Origin: Pyrinomonadaceae bacterium
GTDB taxonomy: Bacteria; Acidobacteriota; Blastocatellia; Pyrinomonadales; Pyrinomonadaceae
Assembly: GCA_019694395.1 (NCBI GenBank)
Contig: JAIBCC010000009.1
Span: 115,492 to 179,491 of the forward strand
Direction of reading: 5' to 3'
DNA: 64,000 bases
The notes below the pieces were generated by a model that was not told the origin of the DNA, made no database searches, and was given only the letters and a program-made list of their open reading frames with translations. Within the stretch, counting starts at the first letter, position 1; the number at the start of each line of letters is the position of its first letter. Positions 43,528-53,186 of this stretch are shown one piece after another. The position numbers and the translations under genes were made by a program.

Positions 43528-45033
43528 TTATTTTTTCGGCAATTTGTTTAAGACCGCACCATCCACCGAAACTGAAACTACATCGGCTGAAACGGGGCTT
43601 AGTTGAAATGAAAACAAACTCTCGCCGTCCCAACTCTTATTCCATGCGCCCATAAACGTATCGAACTGCCAGTGACCGAGTTCCGCGCTGACATTTTTGC
43701 TGAAAATTGCTTTCAATTTGCCGTCAACTAAAGCAATTTCAACTGTTCCGTAGAATGGCGACGAATATTTTCCTGTATATGTCGTCAGAGGCAAACTTGG
43801 CTTCGTGTTCAAAACACGCTTGGCTTTGGTTTCCGCCTCTCGTTTTTTGCCTTGCTCTTTGATTCCGTCATAGAGTTTTTTGAATTCGCTGCTCCAATCG
43901 CGGCTGTTATCGTTAAAGGCAAAAAGGTCGAAAACTTTATACATTAGCGCGTGGCGAACTTCGGCGTGGTCGAGATTGCCGAAAATATAAACTCCCAAAT
44001 TTTTATCACGCAATAAACCGATAATTGCAGTGCGTCCGGCAAGACTGCCCGTGTGAAAATTAACCATTTCGCCGCGATAGTCGTGTTGGAAAAATCCTAA
44101 TCCGTAAGTCATCCAATGCGGTTTAGTTATCGCCTGAGTCGGATAAAATTGACTTGGCGTAACCATTGTTTGCGGCTTGAATAATTCGCTCAAAGTTTCG
44201 GGTTTGAGCAAAGGCTTGCCGTTAGCATCTTTGTTTTCAAGCAGAAATTCTACCCATTTGGCAATGTCGTCAGCCGTTGACCAGACCGCTCCCGCAGCGG
44301 CGATTTGGTCTGCTGAAGATTCAGTTATCGTCTGAATTTTGCCTTTAATATCAAAGTGAGCAACGGAACGATTTTGATATTTTTGGGAAAGTGCCAGATT
44401 CGGGAAAGAATTTTTCATTCCGAGCGAAGCAAAGAGGCGTTGACTGATAAACTTTTCCCAACTCATTCCACTCGCCTTTTCAATTACCTTTCCGGCGACC
44501 AGATACATAATATTTTGATAAATAAAACTGCTCCGCAGAGAATAGGCGGGAGTGGCGAACTGCATTCGATTGAGAATTTCATCAGATGATAATTCCGGTG
44601 TCCAATCCCACAGAAAATCGGCATTACCCAGTCCGGCGTTGTGCGTCAAAAGATCGCGCACCCGTAATTCGTTGGTAATGTAAGGGTCGCCGATGCGGAA
44701 ATTTGGCAGATATTTGATAACTTTATCGTCCCAATTCACTTTGCCTTCATCTACGAGCATTGCCAACCCGACAACTGTCATCGCCTTGGTCGTGGACATC
44801 GCGCCGAAAAGAGTTTCAGTTGTGACAGGCTCATTTTTACCAAGTTCGCGGATGCCGTAACCTTTGGAGAAAACAACCTTTCCATTCTGCACAACGGTTA
44901 TTGCCAGACCGGGAACCTGCCATTGATTACGAGCCGATTCGACATATTTATCAAGTAATTCGACGTTGTTCTGGCACAGTCCGACAACATTAAATAGTAA
45001 AATGCTTAGACATAAAAGAATTGTTTTTTTCAT
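43528..45033 (-). CDS. Secreted beta-lactamase-family serine hydrolase
   Basis: 501-residue exported protein of the class C beta-lactamase/PBP4-like (Pfam Beta-lactamase) family. The signal peptide is MKKTILLCLSILLFNVVGLC. The catalytic motifs are STTK (Ser with its Lys three on), YQN as the Tyr-x-Asn motif, and HTG before SLAGR. A C-terminal beta domain of the DUF3471 kind (about 400-500; YTGKYSSPFYGTVEIALVDG) follows. Such proteins are esterases, D-aminopeptidases or peptidoglycan hydrolases more often than true beta-lactamases. The ATG at 45033 is preferred to a TTG at 45048. It lies downstream of the kinase-propeller gene. Confidence 0.88.
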   Translation of the reverse strand: MKKTILLCLSILLFNVVGLCQNNVELLDKYVESARNQWQVPGLAITVVQNGKVVFSKGYGIRELGKNEPVTTETLFGAMSTTKAMTVVGLAMLVDEGKVNWDDKVIKYLPNFRIGDPYITNELRVRDLLTHNAGLGNADFLWDWTPELSSDEILNRMQFATPAYSLRSSFIYQNIMYLVAGKVIEKASGMSWEKFISQRLFASLGMKNSFPNLALSQKYQNRSVAHFDIKGKIQTITESSADQIAAAGAVWSTADDIAKWVEFLLENKDANGKPLLKPETLSELFKPQTMVTPSQFYPTQAITKPHWMTYGLGFFQHDYRGEMVNFHTGSLAGRTAIIGLLRDKNLGVYIFGNLDHAEVRHALMYKVFDLFAFNDNSRDWSSEFKKLYDGIKEQGKKREAETKAKRVLNTKPSLPLTTYTGKYSSPFYGTVEIALVDGKLKAIFSKNVSAELGHWQFDTFMGAWNKSWDGESLFSFQLSPVSADVVSVSVDGAVLNKLPKK

Positions 45034-45184
45034 ATTATTTTTACTCAACTTGCGGCGTCAGTATTTTTTAACACCGACGCAGACGGATTTTTAAGATGGA
45101 CACGACAGTTAATAGTTTTATTTAGAATTCTTTGATTTTCGTAAATTATGTGTTTTTTTAAATTACGGTGTTAAAAATATTGTC

Positions 45185-48100
45185 TTAGTCTGCATTTTTG
45201 ATCAACATCATTTCATCACTTAGATTCCCTCGAACAAGGAATAGTTTTTTGCCGTCGCGTGAAGTGTTGTAGTTCAGAATTCGCTCGATGTTAAAGTTTG
45301 TGATTTTTGAAACTTTTCCGCCGATTAAATCTTTTTCGCCCAAATCCGTTGTGTTGACTCCTTCAAACGGCGAGAAAAAGACCTTCTTTCCATCGGGTAA
45401 AAAAGAAAAGCCCAGAGTGCGGGTAATATCAACTAATTTTCTCGTTTCAGTAAGCCGTTGTCCGTCAAAATTGGCTAACCAAAAACCGCTTTCCCCAGTT
45501 TTTTCGTTGGCGGTATAGGCTATCAAATTCTGTTGACGGGCATAGCCCATTACAAAAAACGAAGCTCCTTCGCGGACGAGAACAGGCGTGACGGTTTTAG
45601 TAGCGACATCGAGTTTCTGAACGGAATAAGGGCTGACAGTATTGAACAAAATATAGGTTGCATCCGGGGCAATGCTACCGAACGCCTTGGCAATCGAAGG
45701 CGAGTCGGTCAGTTTTTCCTTTTCACTCCCGTCAAGTTTTATTCGCCACACTTCATTATCCGAGACATAGTAACAATATTTTTCATCATTGGTGATTCCG
45801 GCACGTTGGATTGGTCCCGAATTTTCCCCGTTGTAGATGGTCAGCAGCTTCTCATTCGTGCCGTCTATGTTCATCAACCAAAGTCCGTCTTTGCCTTTGC
45901 TGTCGGTTTTTGTAATCAGCAGGCGATTATCTGAGGTAACATCTTCGACCTTTAATTCGTCTTTCGTGGTCGGAATTATTTGCCTGACAGATTTGGTAGC
46001 GAGGTCTAATTCCCAAACTCCGTTGGTTTTATTTATCTGTCGGGCGACAAGAAAATTATTGTCTTTAGAAATTGAAATTTGGTCAAAAGTGCCGGTGCTG
46101 GTCACAATTGGGACAAAATCGCCTTGCGGAAAAGAAATTTTGTAAATTTGACCATATTTTTGGTCGGATAATTGAGCCGCCGCGAGCAAACCCGATCCAT
46201 CGCTCAACCACTTGCAATCGCCCAATTTAACTGTAGTTTGGGAAACTTCCTGAATCTCACCGCCTTCTGCCGGAATCCAGCCAAGTTTAAAGAAATCGTC
46301 CGAAGGGCTAATAGAAATAAAAAATGCCAGTTTAGAGTTGTCCGGCGAGTAGGCAAGGGATTTTATAGCTTTTTCATTGACGGCTGCCAGCAGATGTTCC
46401 TCCTTTGTTTCAACATCGTAAGTAGTTAATTTTGAGACGAAAGGCGAAATCGGATTTCTGACGAAGGCAATTTTGCGACCGTCGGGTGAGACCGCAAAAC
46501 TCTTGCCTACATTTTCGACCACTTTTTCAGGTTCGCCGCCGAGCAAAGGCACACGAAAAATATCAATTCTTAAAGAATTTGTGATTAAAGATTCAAAAGC
46601 ATAATAAAAATAATTACCATCAGGCGAAAATTTTATGTCACGGATGTAGGATTTGCCCGTCGGCAGAATCTCTTTTTCCGCGTTGGTCTCTGTTTGTCTG
46701 AGGACGAGTCGTGATTCATTGCTGGAGTTTCTTTCTACATAAGCCAAATACTTTTTATCCGGCGAAATTTCGACCAGATCAACTCCTCCATTGACGGGAA
46801 TTTTCTCAATTTTAGTGCGGGTGAAAGCGTTTAAAATAATCTTTTTCGGCTTCAGATAGGAATAGCCGAAATAGACCAAACTGCTAATCAACAAAACTCC
46901 TAGAATGGCGATAGTTCCTCTTCGATAGCGGCTTTTAACTTTTTCAACCTCAATGCTGTAGGTTTGAGAATTTTCGTCGGTGTTAAATGGTTTATTTCCG
47001 GCGGTTTGGTTTTCGACCGGATTATTAAAAGTTCGCGTTGCCTCATTTTCAACAGTTGAAAAGACATTTTGCTTCTGAGTCGGCTGGAGATGTTCAATCT
47101 TATCGGTTATTTCAGAATTCCGCTCGAGGTTTTTGAGGTCGAGCATCAACTCGCGGGCAGTTTGATAACGCCCGTCAATTTCTTTGGTCAGTAATGTGTT
47201 GATAATTCTTTGTAATTCTGCCGGACAATCTGTTAAAAATTGCGTGAGCGGCGGCGGTTCTTTGGTCAAAATCGCGGCTATTGTATCGCTCATCGTTTCG
47301 CCTGTGAATGGCAAATTCCGCGTCAGCATTTCGTAGAGCAAAACGCCGACGCTCCACAAATCGGTTCGTGCGTCTGTGTTTTTGCCTCGTGCCTGTTCGG
47401 GCGACATATACGAGACCGTTCCCATTATCATTCCCGGATTTGTTAATTCGGTGTTCGGAGAATTACTTGAAATTAACTGCGGGGATGTTTTTGCTTTTTC
47501 GTTTCCTAATCCGAAATCCGAAATCTGAAACCCAACCAGTTTAGCCAATCCGAAATCCAGAATTTTAACGTAGCCGTCTTCACGAATCATTATGTTTTCG
47601 GGTTTGATGTCGCGGTGAATAATACCCGCCCGATGTGCTGTTGCGAGTGCTTCGGATAACTGAACACCGATTTCCAAAATCTTGTTCAGCGGAATAGGCT
47701 TTTCTGCAGAAAGATACTCACGCAATGTTTTGCCTTCGATAAACTCGGTTGCAATATAATTTTTGCCATCCTCTTCGCCGATTTCATAAACCGTCAGAAT
47801 ATTCGGATGATTGAGGGCAGATGCGGCTTTGGCTTCTTGGACGAAACGCTTTAATTTATTGGTGTCACGGCTTAATTCTTCGTTCAGAAATTTAACGGCC
47901 ACATGACGGGCAAGTTTAAGGTCTTCGGCAAGATAAACTTCACCCATTCCTCCTTTACCCAAAAGTTTTTTGATTTTGTAATGCGAAATTTCACAATTAA
48001 TCAAACTTTTCTTATCTTCTCGTTTAAGAAACATTTCAACGGCAAGCGATTCCAGCGAAGAATCAAAAAAACTATCGGAATTTTTTTCAAACGAAAGCAA

Positions 48101-48232
48101 AGAGTCAACTTCGCGCCGTAGATCGGAATCTTGACCACAGTGGTTTTCAAGAAAAACTTCACGTTCAGCGATTGGAATCTCTAACGCTGCGTGATAGATT
48201 TCCTCAATTTTTTTAAGTTTTTCAGGGGTCAT
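45185..48232 (-). CDS. Transmembrane Ser/Thr kinase with TolB-like beta-propeller
   Basis: 1015-residue receptor kinase (ATG 48232; a TTG lies one codon earlier). The helical module is at 1-50. The kinase domain spans about 85-370: GKGGMG 92-97, HRDIKPEN with His206, DFGLAKL 226-232, then an unusual insert of about 30 residues (FQISDFGLGNEKAKT...) before the MSPEQARG loop. The insert repeats the DFGL sequence and is coded by short ATTTCGG repeats. A membrane helix (GTIAILGVLLISSLVYFGYSYL) lies near 450. A propeller follows with KFSPDGNYFYYAF, VSPDGRKIAFVRN and similar blades. No sigma factor is adjacent. Two serine hydrolase genes flank it in the same direction. Confidence 0.93.
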   Translation of the reverse strand: MTPEKLKKIEEIYHAALEIPIAEREVFLENHCGQDSDLRREVDSLLSFEKNSDSFFDSSLESLAVEMFLKREDKKSLINCEISHYKIKKLLGKGGMGEVYLAEDLKLARHVAVKFLNEELSRDTNKLKRFVQEAKAASALNHPNILTVYEIGEEDGKNYIATEFIEGKTLREYLSAEKPIPLNKILEIGVQLSEALATAHRAGIIHRDIKPENIMIREDGYVKILDFGLAKLVGFQISDFGLGNEKAKTSPQLISSNSPNTELTNPGMIMGTVSYMSPEQARGKNTDARTDLWSVGVLLYEMLTRNLPFTGETMSDTIAAILTKEPPPLTQFLTDCPAELQRIINTLLTKEIDGRYQTARELMLDLKNLERNSEITDKIEHLQPTQKQNVFSTVENEATRTFNNPVENQTAGNKPFNTDENSQTYSIEVEKVKSRYRRGTIAILGVLLISSLVYFGYSYLKPKKIILNAFTRTKIEKIPVNGGVDLVEISPDKKYLAYVERNSSNESRLVLRQTETNAEKEILPTGKSYIRDIKFSPDGNYFYYAFESLITNSLRIDIFRVPLLGGEPEKVVENVGKSFAVSPDGRKIAFVRNPISPFVSKLTTYDVETKEEHLLAAVNEKAIKSLAYSPDNSKLAFFISISPSDDFFKLGWIPAEGGEIQEVSQTTVKLGDCKWLSDGSGLLAAAQLSDQKYGQIYKISFPQGDFVPIVTSTGTFDQISISKDNNFLVARQINKTNGVWELDLATKSVRQIIPTTKDELKVEDVTSDNRLLITKTDSKGKDGLWLMNIDGTNEKLLTIYNGENSGPIQRAGITNDEKYCYYVSDNEVWRIKLDGSEKEKLTDSPSIAKAFGSIAPDATYILFNTVSPYSVQKLDVATKTVTPVLVREGASFFVMGYARQQNLIAYTANEKTGESGFWLANFDGQRLTETRKLVDITRTLGFSFLPDGKKVFFSPFEGVNTTDLGEKDLIGGKVSKITNFNIERILNYNTSRDGKKLFLVRGNLSDEMMLIKNAD

Positions 48233-48439
48233 CAACCTAATAGAAACTAAAATCTGGATTTTTAGTTTGGAAGATTCAGACGATTATAAAACAAATCCAA
48301 TTTTTTGTAATGCCTTTTCTTTTATGTGCGATTTTGTTAATTTGAATTCGCCAAAGTTATGAAAAAAATACCGTTTCTATTATTGTCATCTACCTTTTTA
48401 CACATAACAAGATTATTTTTTTCATACTGGTCAATTCCT

Positions 48440-50074
48440 CTAATTTTTCAGCCGCACAAACGGCATATCCCGCATCCTCGATCCGCCGATATGTAAAGTA
48501 TCTATTTTTCCTTTTCGACTTCCCGTGAACCAGATAACATATCCAAGAGTCGAAAAATGGTCTTTATACAAAGGCTTTAGTAAAAGACGGGTGGCGGGAC
48601 GCTGAACTAAATAACTTTTATCGCCCTCAACCACAAAAGAAAAGCCCGCGCCGACTTCATCGCTAAACCATTGTCCGGCAAATGAATCCAACTCGGCTTT
48701 GGTCGGAACCCATTCTTTTTCGGCAATAAATTTGTTGAGGTCATTACCGTTGGCGATTGTAAAAGAAGCCGCTTTGCCATCGCTGCCCATCGTGAAATTA
48801 ATTTTTGCAGAGCCAACCTCAAAACCGTCTTTTGATAACACTATCAGGCTTCCGTTTAAACGCAATGGACTTTTGTCCGCCGTAATATTGGCTGGAATGT
48901 GTGTCTTTTCATTTCGCCACAGACCTGTATATTTTTGCTGTTCCTCCGGTTTCATTTCTGCGGCTATGACTGGTAATCCAAACACTGGTTCGACCAACTC
49001 GTCAATAATTTTATGTGCTAATCCAGTCGCACTAGGTGCAGTTCCGTTGCAAAGCACGGCGATAGAGATTTTTTTATCGGGATAGCGTGCCAGAAAAGTC
49101 TGGTAGCCCGCTGTTGAGCCGCTGTGCGAAATTTCGCGTAGTCCGGCATAATTATTGATCGTTAAACCGAGTGCGTAATTGATCTTACGTCCGTCACTGA
49201 GCGGAACGGTTTTTTCAAGCTCGTCAACCAACGAAGCACCCATCGAACGGGATTCGAGCATCGCATTCCATTTGAGCCAGTCGCCCACAGTGGTCAACAT
49301 TCCGCCGTTGCCGTAAACATTCATAAAAGGCATTTCCAACTGCCACGCATTAACCTGGCGCGAATAAGCCTGAGCGCGACCGGGAATTAACCGCTGATAA
49401 TTATCCCGCCAGGATGAATGAGTCATTCCGAGCGGTTTGAAAAATCGTTCGGCAGTAAATTCCGGCAACTTTTGTTTTGAAACACGTTCGACGATTGTCG
49501 CCGCCAGAGTGTATCCGCTGTTTGAGTATGAATATTCGCTGCCTGGTGTAAAATCGAGTCCTTTTTGGTGAACTATTACGTCAAACGCCAAATCCTGCGA
49601 AATCACTCTGTCTCCGCGCCCTGCTCCGGTCAGAGCCAAAACCGAGCCCCAATCACGCAGTCCGGCGGTGTGATTGAGAAGGTGTCTAATTGTCAGCGGA
49701 GCACCGTAATCAGGCAATTCGGGAATATATTTTCGGACAGGATCATCAATGCTGAGTTTGCCTTCCTGAGCGAGAAGCACAATCGCCGCCGCCGTAAATT
49801 GCTTGGCAACCGAACCTGATTCAAAGATCGTTTGAGCCGTGTTGGGAATGTTGTGTTCGATTTCAGCCAAACCAAAAGCTTTTTCAAAAACCGATTGTCC
49901 ATTCAAAGAAACTCCTACACCGCAACCCGGCGCAGAATTACCTGCTTGAGCTGCCGCCTGAGAGACAACCTTTTCGGCTCCGTTAATTATCTTTTCTTTG
50001 TCGGGAACTTGTGCCTGAACTAATCGGCAAAACAGGATAAAAGCAACAAATAGAACGTATTTTCTGTTTATCAT
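48440..50074 (-). CDS. Secreted beta-lactamase-family serine hydrolase
   Basis: 544-residue exported protein. The signal peptide is MINRKYVLFVAFILFCRLVQA. The penicillin-binding-type fold shows SVAK (FESGSVAKQF), YSNSGY as the Tyr-x-Asn motif and HSGSTAGY as the third motif. The C-terminal 150 residues form a beta-rich domain (GQWFSDEVGAGFSFVVEGD). It probably acts on D-amino-acid peptides or esters in the periplasm. It shares its family, but not close sequence, with the gene at 43528; the kinase-propeller gene lies between them and all read in the same direction. Confidence 0.88.
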   Translation of the reverse strand: MINRKYVLFVAFILFCRLVQAQVPDKEKIINGAEKVVSQAAAQAGNSAPGCGVGVSLNGQSVFEKAFGLAEIEHNIPNTAQTIFESGSVAKQFTAAAIVLLAQEGKLSIDDPVRKYIPELPDYGAPLTIRHLLNHTAGLRDWGSVLALTGAGRGDRVISQDLAFDVIVHQKGLDFTPGSEYSYSNSGYTLAATIVERVSKQKLPEFTAERFFKPLGMTHSSWRDNYQRLIPGRAQAYSRQVNAWQLEMPFMNVYGNGGMLTTVGDWLKWNAMLESRSMGASLVDELEKTVPLSDGRKINYALGLTINNYAGLREISHSGSTAGYQTFLARYPDKKISIAVLCNGTAPSATGLAHKIIDELVEPVFGLPVIAAEMKPEEQQKYTGLWRNEKTHIPANITADKSPLRLNGSLIVLSKDGFEVGSAKINFTMGSDGKAASFTIANGNDLNKFIAEKEWVPTKAELDSFAGQWFSDEVGAGFSFVVEGDKSYLVQRPATRLLLKPLYKDHFSTLGYVIWFTGSRKGKIDTLHIGGSRMRDMPFVRLKN

Positions 50075-50134
50075 TATGTTAAATCTCCAAAATTAAACGG
50101 TAGTTCCTAGCTGATATTTAAAACTTCAGATTTT

Positions 50135-50347
50135 GTCGCTGAAAGCGACTAATTTAATAGCGGCGGGTAAAATGGAGCATCGCGCAATGACACCCGCTGT
50201 TTAGTTAAGAAAGACCTTTGCTCGCTGTAAGTGAGCGATAAACCGTTGATTGTTCGACACTTTCAGCGTCGGATTGTCTTTTTACCAAATTCGGTGGGTG
50301 TCGCTTCCGCTTTACCCACCGCTATTAAATTTGTCCCCGTTGGGGAC
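50135..50347. repeat. Multi-hairpin palindromic element (MITE-like) in the 50075-50394 gap
   Basis: Arm 50151-50171 (AATTTAATAGCGGCGGGTAA then A) matches the reverse complement of 50311-50331 at 20 of 21 bases. Just outside each arm is a perfect small hairpin: GTCGCT-GAA-AGCGAC at 50135-50149 and GTCCCC-GTT-GGGGAC at 50333-50347. Inside, CTCGCT-GTA-AGTGAG and CGACACT-TTC-AGCGTCG also fold. The symmetric build suggests a non-coding mobile palindrome. Nothing else is seen in this 320-base gap. Confidence 0.8.
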
Positions 50348-50394
50348 TTTAAGAAAGTTTATTTTTTTTTCAAAGATTAGCTATGGAATACCAA

Positions 50395-51702
50395 TTAAAC
50401 CGTCGCATCCAATTTCAAAAGAGTGTGCAGCAAAACATTTGCTCCATTGGTAATGTCGGCAGGCTCGGAAAACTCTCGCGGGCTGTGGCTGATTCCGTCA
50501 CGGCTCGGCACGAAGATCATTCCAATCGGGCAGATGTCGGCAATTTCCTGTGCGTCATGACCTGCGCCACTCGGCAATAGTTTTGTGGTTAATCCCAGTT
50601 CTTTAGCAGAATCGCCGATGATGCTCTGAAAGCGTTTATCAGTTAGAGCAGGCTTTGAAGAATTAACCTGCTTGAATTCAAATTTCGTTCCGGTTGAGGC
50701 TTCGATCTGGCGAACTTCGGCTTGAATTTTCTCAAACATCAGCTTAACTTTTTCGGCGTCCAAATCACGCAAACCGAGACTCGTCAAGACTTTACCGGGA
50801 ATAACATTGTAAGCACCCGGAAAAGCCTGAATTTTTCCTACCGTTCCAACCTGTCTTCCGGGAATAGATGTGACGATTCGATTGACTGCCTCAATATATT
50901 TTGCCGCCGCCAAAAGCGCATCGTGGCGTTGGTTCATCGGAGTCGTTCCGGCGTGATTGGCAAAGCCTTCGATGGTAACATCCCACCAATTAACACTAAC
51001 AATGCCTTCGACCACACCGATATTGATCTTTTCCTGCGCGAGAATTCCGCCTTGTTCAATATGGAGTTCGACATAGCCTGCCAAATCGCCTTTCTTGCGG
51101 ACTGCTTCGGCGAGTTTATCGGGATTGCCGCCGATAAATTTAATGCCTTCACGAATCGTTTTTTTACTGTTGGTGGTCTGGTCTAAAACTTTTTCCGTTA
51201 AGCCTCTGGAAATGGCTGCACTTCCCGTTGTTCCGCCTTCTTCGTTTTGAAAAATGATGACTTCCAGCGGATGTTTTAGTTTGACATTATTTTCCGCTAA
51301 AGTTTGCGCGACTTCAATTGCTCCCATTGAACCGACCTGCCCATCGTAACTTCCGCCAGCAGGAACGGAATCAATATGCGAGCCGATCATCAACGGTTTA
51401 AGCGAAGCATTTGTGCCTGCGCGCTGCCCGATGATGTTTCCGGCGGCATCAATTGAAACGTCAAGTCTCGCCTCACGCATCAAACGCATCGCGTATTCAC
51501 GCGCCTGCAAATCAGCATCCGAATAGGCTACGCGGCTCGTTCCGCCTTCGGGAGTTTTGCCAAACTCCGCCAATTCTTTCAAATGAAGGTTTAAGCGTTC
51601 GCCATTGACGCGTAGTTTCGTTTGCGCTTTTACTTGCGAAATCAACGAAGCAACCGCCGGAACGCCGAGCAATAAATTCAAGCCGAATTCTCTTCGATTC
51701 AT
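50395..51702 (-). CDS. M20-family amidohydrolase (allantoate/N-carbamoyl amino acid hydrolase type), exported
   Basis: 435-residue metallo-hydrolase of the AllC/HyuC type that removes N-carbamoyl or ureido groups. The zinc-site motifs are IGSHIDSVPAGGSYDG (His and Asp), FQNEEGG (Glu pair) and HIEQGG, and the late GAGHDAQE. The N-terminus is a Tat-type signal (MNRREFGLNLLLGVPAVASL), so the enzyme is probably exported folded with its metals. Members of this family are usually cytoplasmic, so the export signal is worth noting. No purine or hydantoin pathway genes are nearby. Confidence 0.88.
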   Translation of the reverse strand: MNRREFGLNLLLGVPAVASLISQVKAQTKLRVNGERLNLHLKELAEFGKTPEGGTSRVAYSDADLQAREYAMRLMREARLDVSIDAAGNIIGQRAGTNASLKPLMIGSHIDSVPAGGSYDGQVGSMGAIEVAQTLAENNVKLKHPLEVIIFQNEEGGTTGSAAISRGLTEKVLDQTTNSKKTIREGIKFIGGNPDKLAEAVRKKGDLAGYVELHIEQGGILAQEKINIGVVEGIVSVNWWDVTIEGFANHAGTTPMNQRHDALLAAAKYIEAVNRIVTSIPGRQVGTVGKIQAFPGAYNVIPGKVLTSLGLRDLDAEKVKLMFEKIQAEVRQIEASTGTKFEFKQVNSSKPALTDKRFQSIIGDSAKELGLTTKLLPSGAGHDAQEIADICPIGMIFVPSRDGISHSPREFSEPADITNGANVLLHTLLKLDATV

Positions 51703-51798
51703 ATTTTTAGATTGATTTTAGTAATGCTTTGCTCGGTATCATAGCACAGTATTCTTGTTTCTTTGAGGCAAATTTGTTACTTTGAAACCGCTAAAACT

Positions 51799-53073
51799 AT
51801 GAAAAAAATATTGCCCCTTTTATTGTGTGTTTTCTCCTTTTTGTTTTCGGCGAGCGGTCAAACAAAATTAACTGTCCCACTCGGCGGAAATTCGTGGATC
51901 ACAACAAAATCCAAAGCGGGAAACGAAAAAATCTCCAACCAAGGCTGGCAAAACTGGTCGGAAAGCGACACGGTTTTCAGCACTTACGTCTATTTGGCAA
52001 AACCGGGAAGTCTTGTCGTATCAGCAGTTTTTAATGTTCCGAATGGAAACAGCAAAATTCAGGCGACGATTGAAAAAAATGCTAAAACAATAACCGTCAA
52101 CGGCACAGGAAACGAAACAAAAATCGGCGAATGGAAAATCAACAAAGCGGGTTATCTTCGCATTGATTTCAAAGGTTTGAGCAAGACGGGAGCAGTTTTT
52201 GCCAACATCGAAAATCTTTTGATTTCGGGTTCGGCGGTTGATGAAAAAACGGCGTTCGTCAAAAACAATCAAGGAAATTTCTTCTATTGGGGCAGACGCG
52301 GACCTTCGGTTCATCTGAATTACGATACTTCAAACGCGAGCGACATCGAATATTTTTACAATGAAATCACTGTTCCGACTGGGAATGATGTGATTGGCTC
52401 GTATTTTATGGCGAACGGTTTTGCCGAAGGTTATTTTGGGATTCAAGTTAATTCCGAAACTGAAAGACGAGTTTTATTTTCCGTTTGGAGTCCGTTCCAA
52501 ACCGATGATCCATCGAAGATTCCGCCTGATAAAAAAATCTTGATGCTCAAAAAAGGCAAAGATGTCGTCACCAAAGAATTCGGCAACGAAGGTTCGGGCG
52601 GGCAGAGTTTTTTGAGATATATGTGGAAAGCAGGCGAAACTTACAGATTTTTACTGAAAGGCGAACCTGTCAAAAATAATTACACTAACTACACAGCCTG
52701 GTTTTTTGCAGATGGAAACTGGCGTTTGATTGCAAGTTTCAGCCGCCCATCTACAAACACTTATCTCAAAAGACTTCATTCATTTCTCGAAAATTTTATC
52801 CCTGAAACGGGCAATATTACCCGCAAGGCTTTTTACCAAAATCAATGGGTGCGGACAAAAAACGGCGAGTGGAAACCGATCACCAACGCTACTTTTACCT
52901 ACGACAACACGGCGAAACAAAATTACCGAATTGATTACAGCGGCGGTGCCGAGGGCGGAAAATTCTATTTGCGAAACTGCGGATTTTTCAGCGAAAGCAC
53001 TCCGTATCAAAGTGTCTTTTCGCATTCTGCCAACAATTCCGCTCCGAAGATTGATTTCTCAAAATTGGAATAA
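51799..53073 (+). CDS. Secreted DUF3472/DUF5077-type protein
   Basis: 424-residue exported protein, signal peptide MKKILPLLLCVFSFLFSASG. The first half (about 25-160) looks like a DUF5077 beta-sandwich, with LGGNSWITTKSKAG and YVYLAKPGSLVVSAVF. The second half has the DUF3472 features GYFGIQVNSETERRVLFSVW and GEPVKNNYTNYTAWF. These domains occur together in secreted proteins of Bacteroidota and Acidobacteriota and are thought to bind or act on glycans, but no reaction is known. The ATG at 51799 begins the signal peptide and is chosen over the start at 51763. The next gene, convergent, is sialidase-like. Confidence 0.82.
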   Translation: MKKILPLLLCVFSFLFSASGQTKLTVPLGGNSWITTKSKAGNEKISNQGWQNWSESDTVFSTYVYLAKPGSLVVSAVFNVPNGNSKIQATIEKNAKTITVNGTGNETKIGEWKINKAGYLRIDFKGLSKTGAVFANIENLLISGSAVDEKTAFVKNNQGNFFYWGRRGPSVHLNYDTSNASDIEYFYNEITVPTGNDVIGSYFMANGFAEGYFGIQVNSETERRVLFSVWSPFQTDDPSKIPPDKKILMLKKGKDVVTKEFGNEGSGGQSFLRYMWKAGETYRFLLKGEPVKNNYTNYTAWFFADGNWRLIASFSRPSTNTYLKRLHSFLENFIPETGNITRKAFYQNQWVRTKNGEWKPITNATFTYDNTAKQNYRIDYSGGAEGGKFYLRNCGFFSESTPYQSVFSHSANNSAPKIDFSKLE

Positions 53074-53093
53074 GAAAGTGCCAACCAAAAATT

Positions 53094-53186
53094 TTAACGC
53101 AAGGACGCAAAGTAGCATAAGGCGCAAAGGATTTTAAGTAAAAATTAAAAACTTTGTGTCTTTGCATCTCTGCGCCTTTGCGTTAA
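53094..53186. repeat. Imperfect inverted repeat of the ACGCAAGGACGCAAAG type
   Basis: Left arm 53094-53129 and right arm 53150-53186 are imperfect reverse complements (TTAACGCAA... against ...TTGCGTTAA). They belong to the same repeat type as the element at 20918-21072. The element lies between two convergent genes, and its right end supplies the TAA stop of the sialidase-like gene. Confidence 0.65.

Noticed and set aside
43528..50074. The two beta-lactamase-family genes as antibiotic resistance determinants
   Set aside because: Their motifs fit the wide serine-hydrolase family including esterases and D-aminopeptidases, and the extra C-terminal domains argue against a dedicated beta-lactamase.
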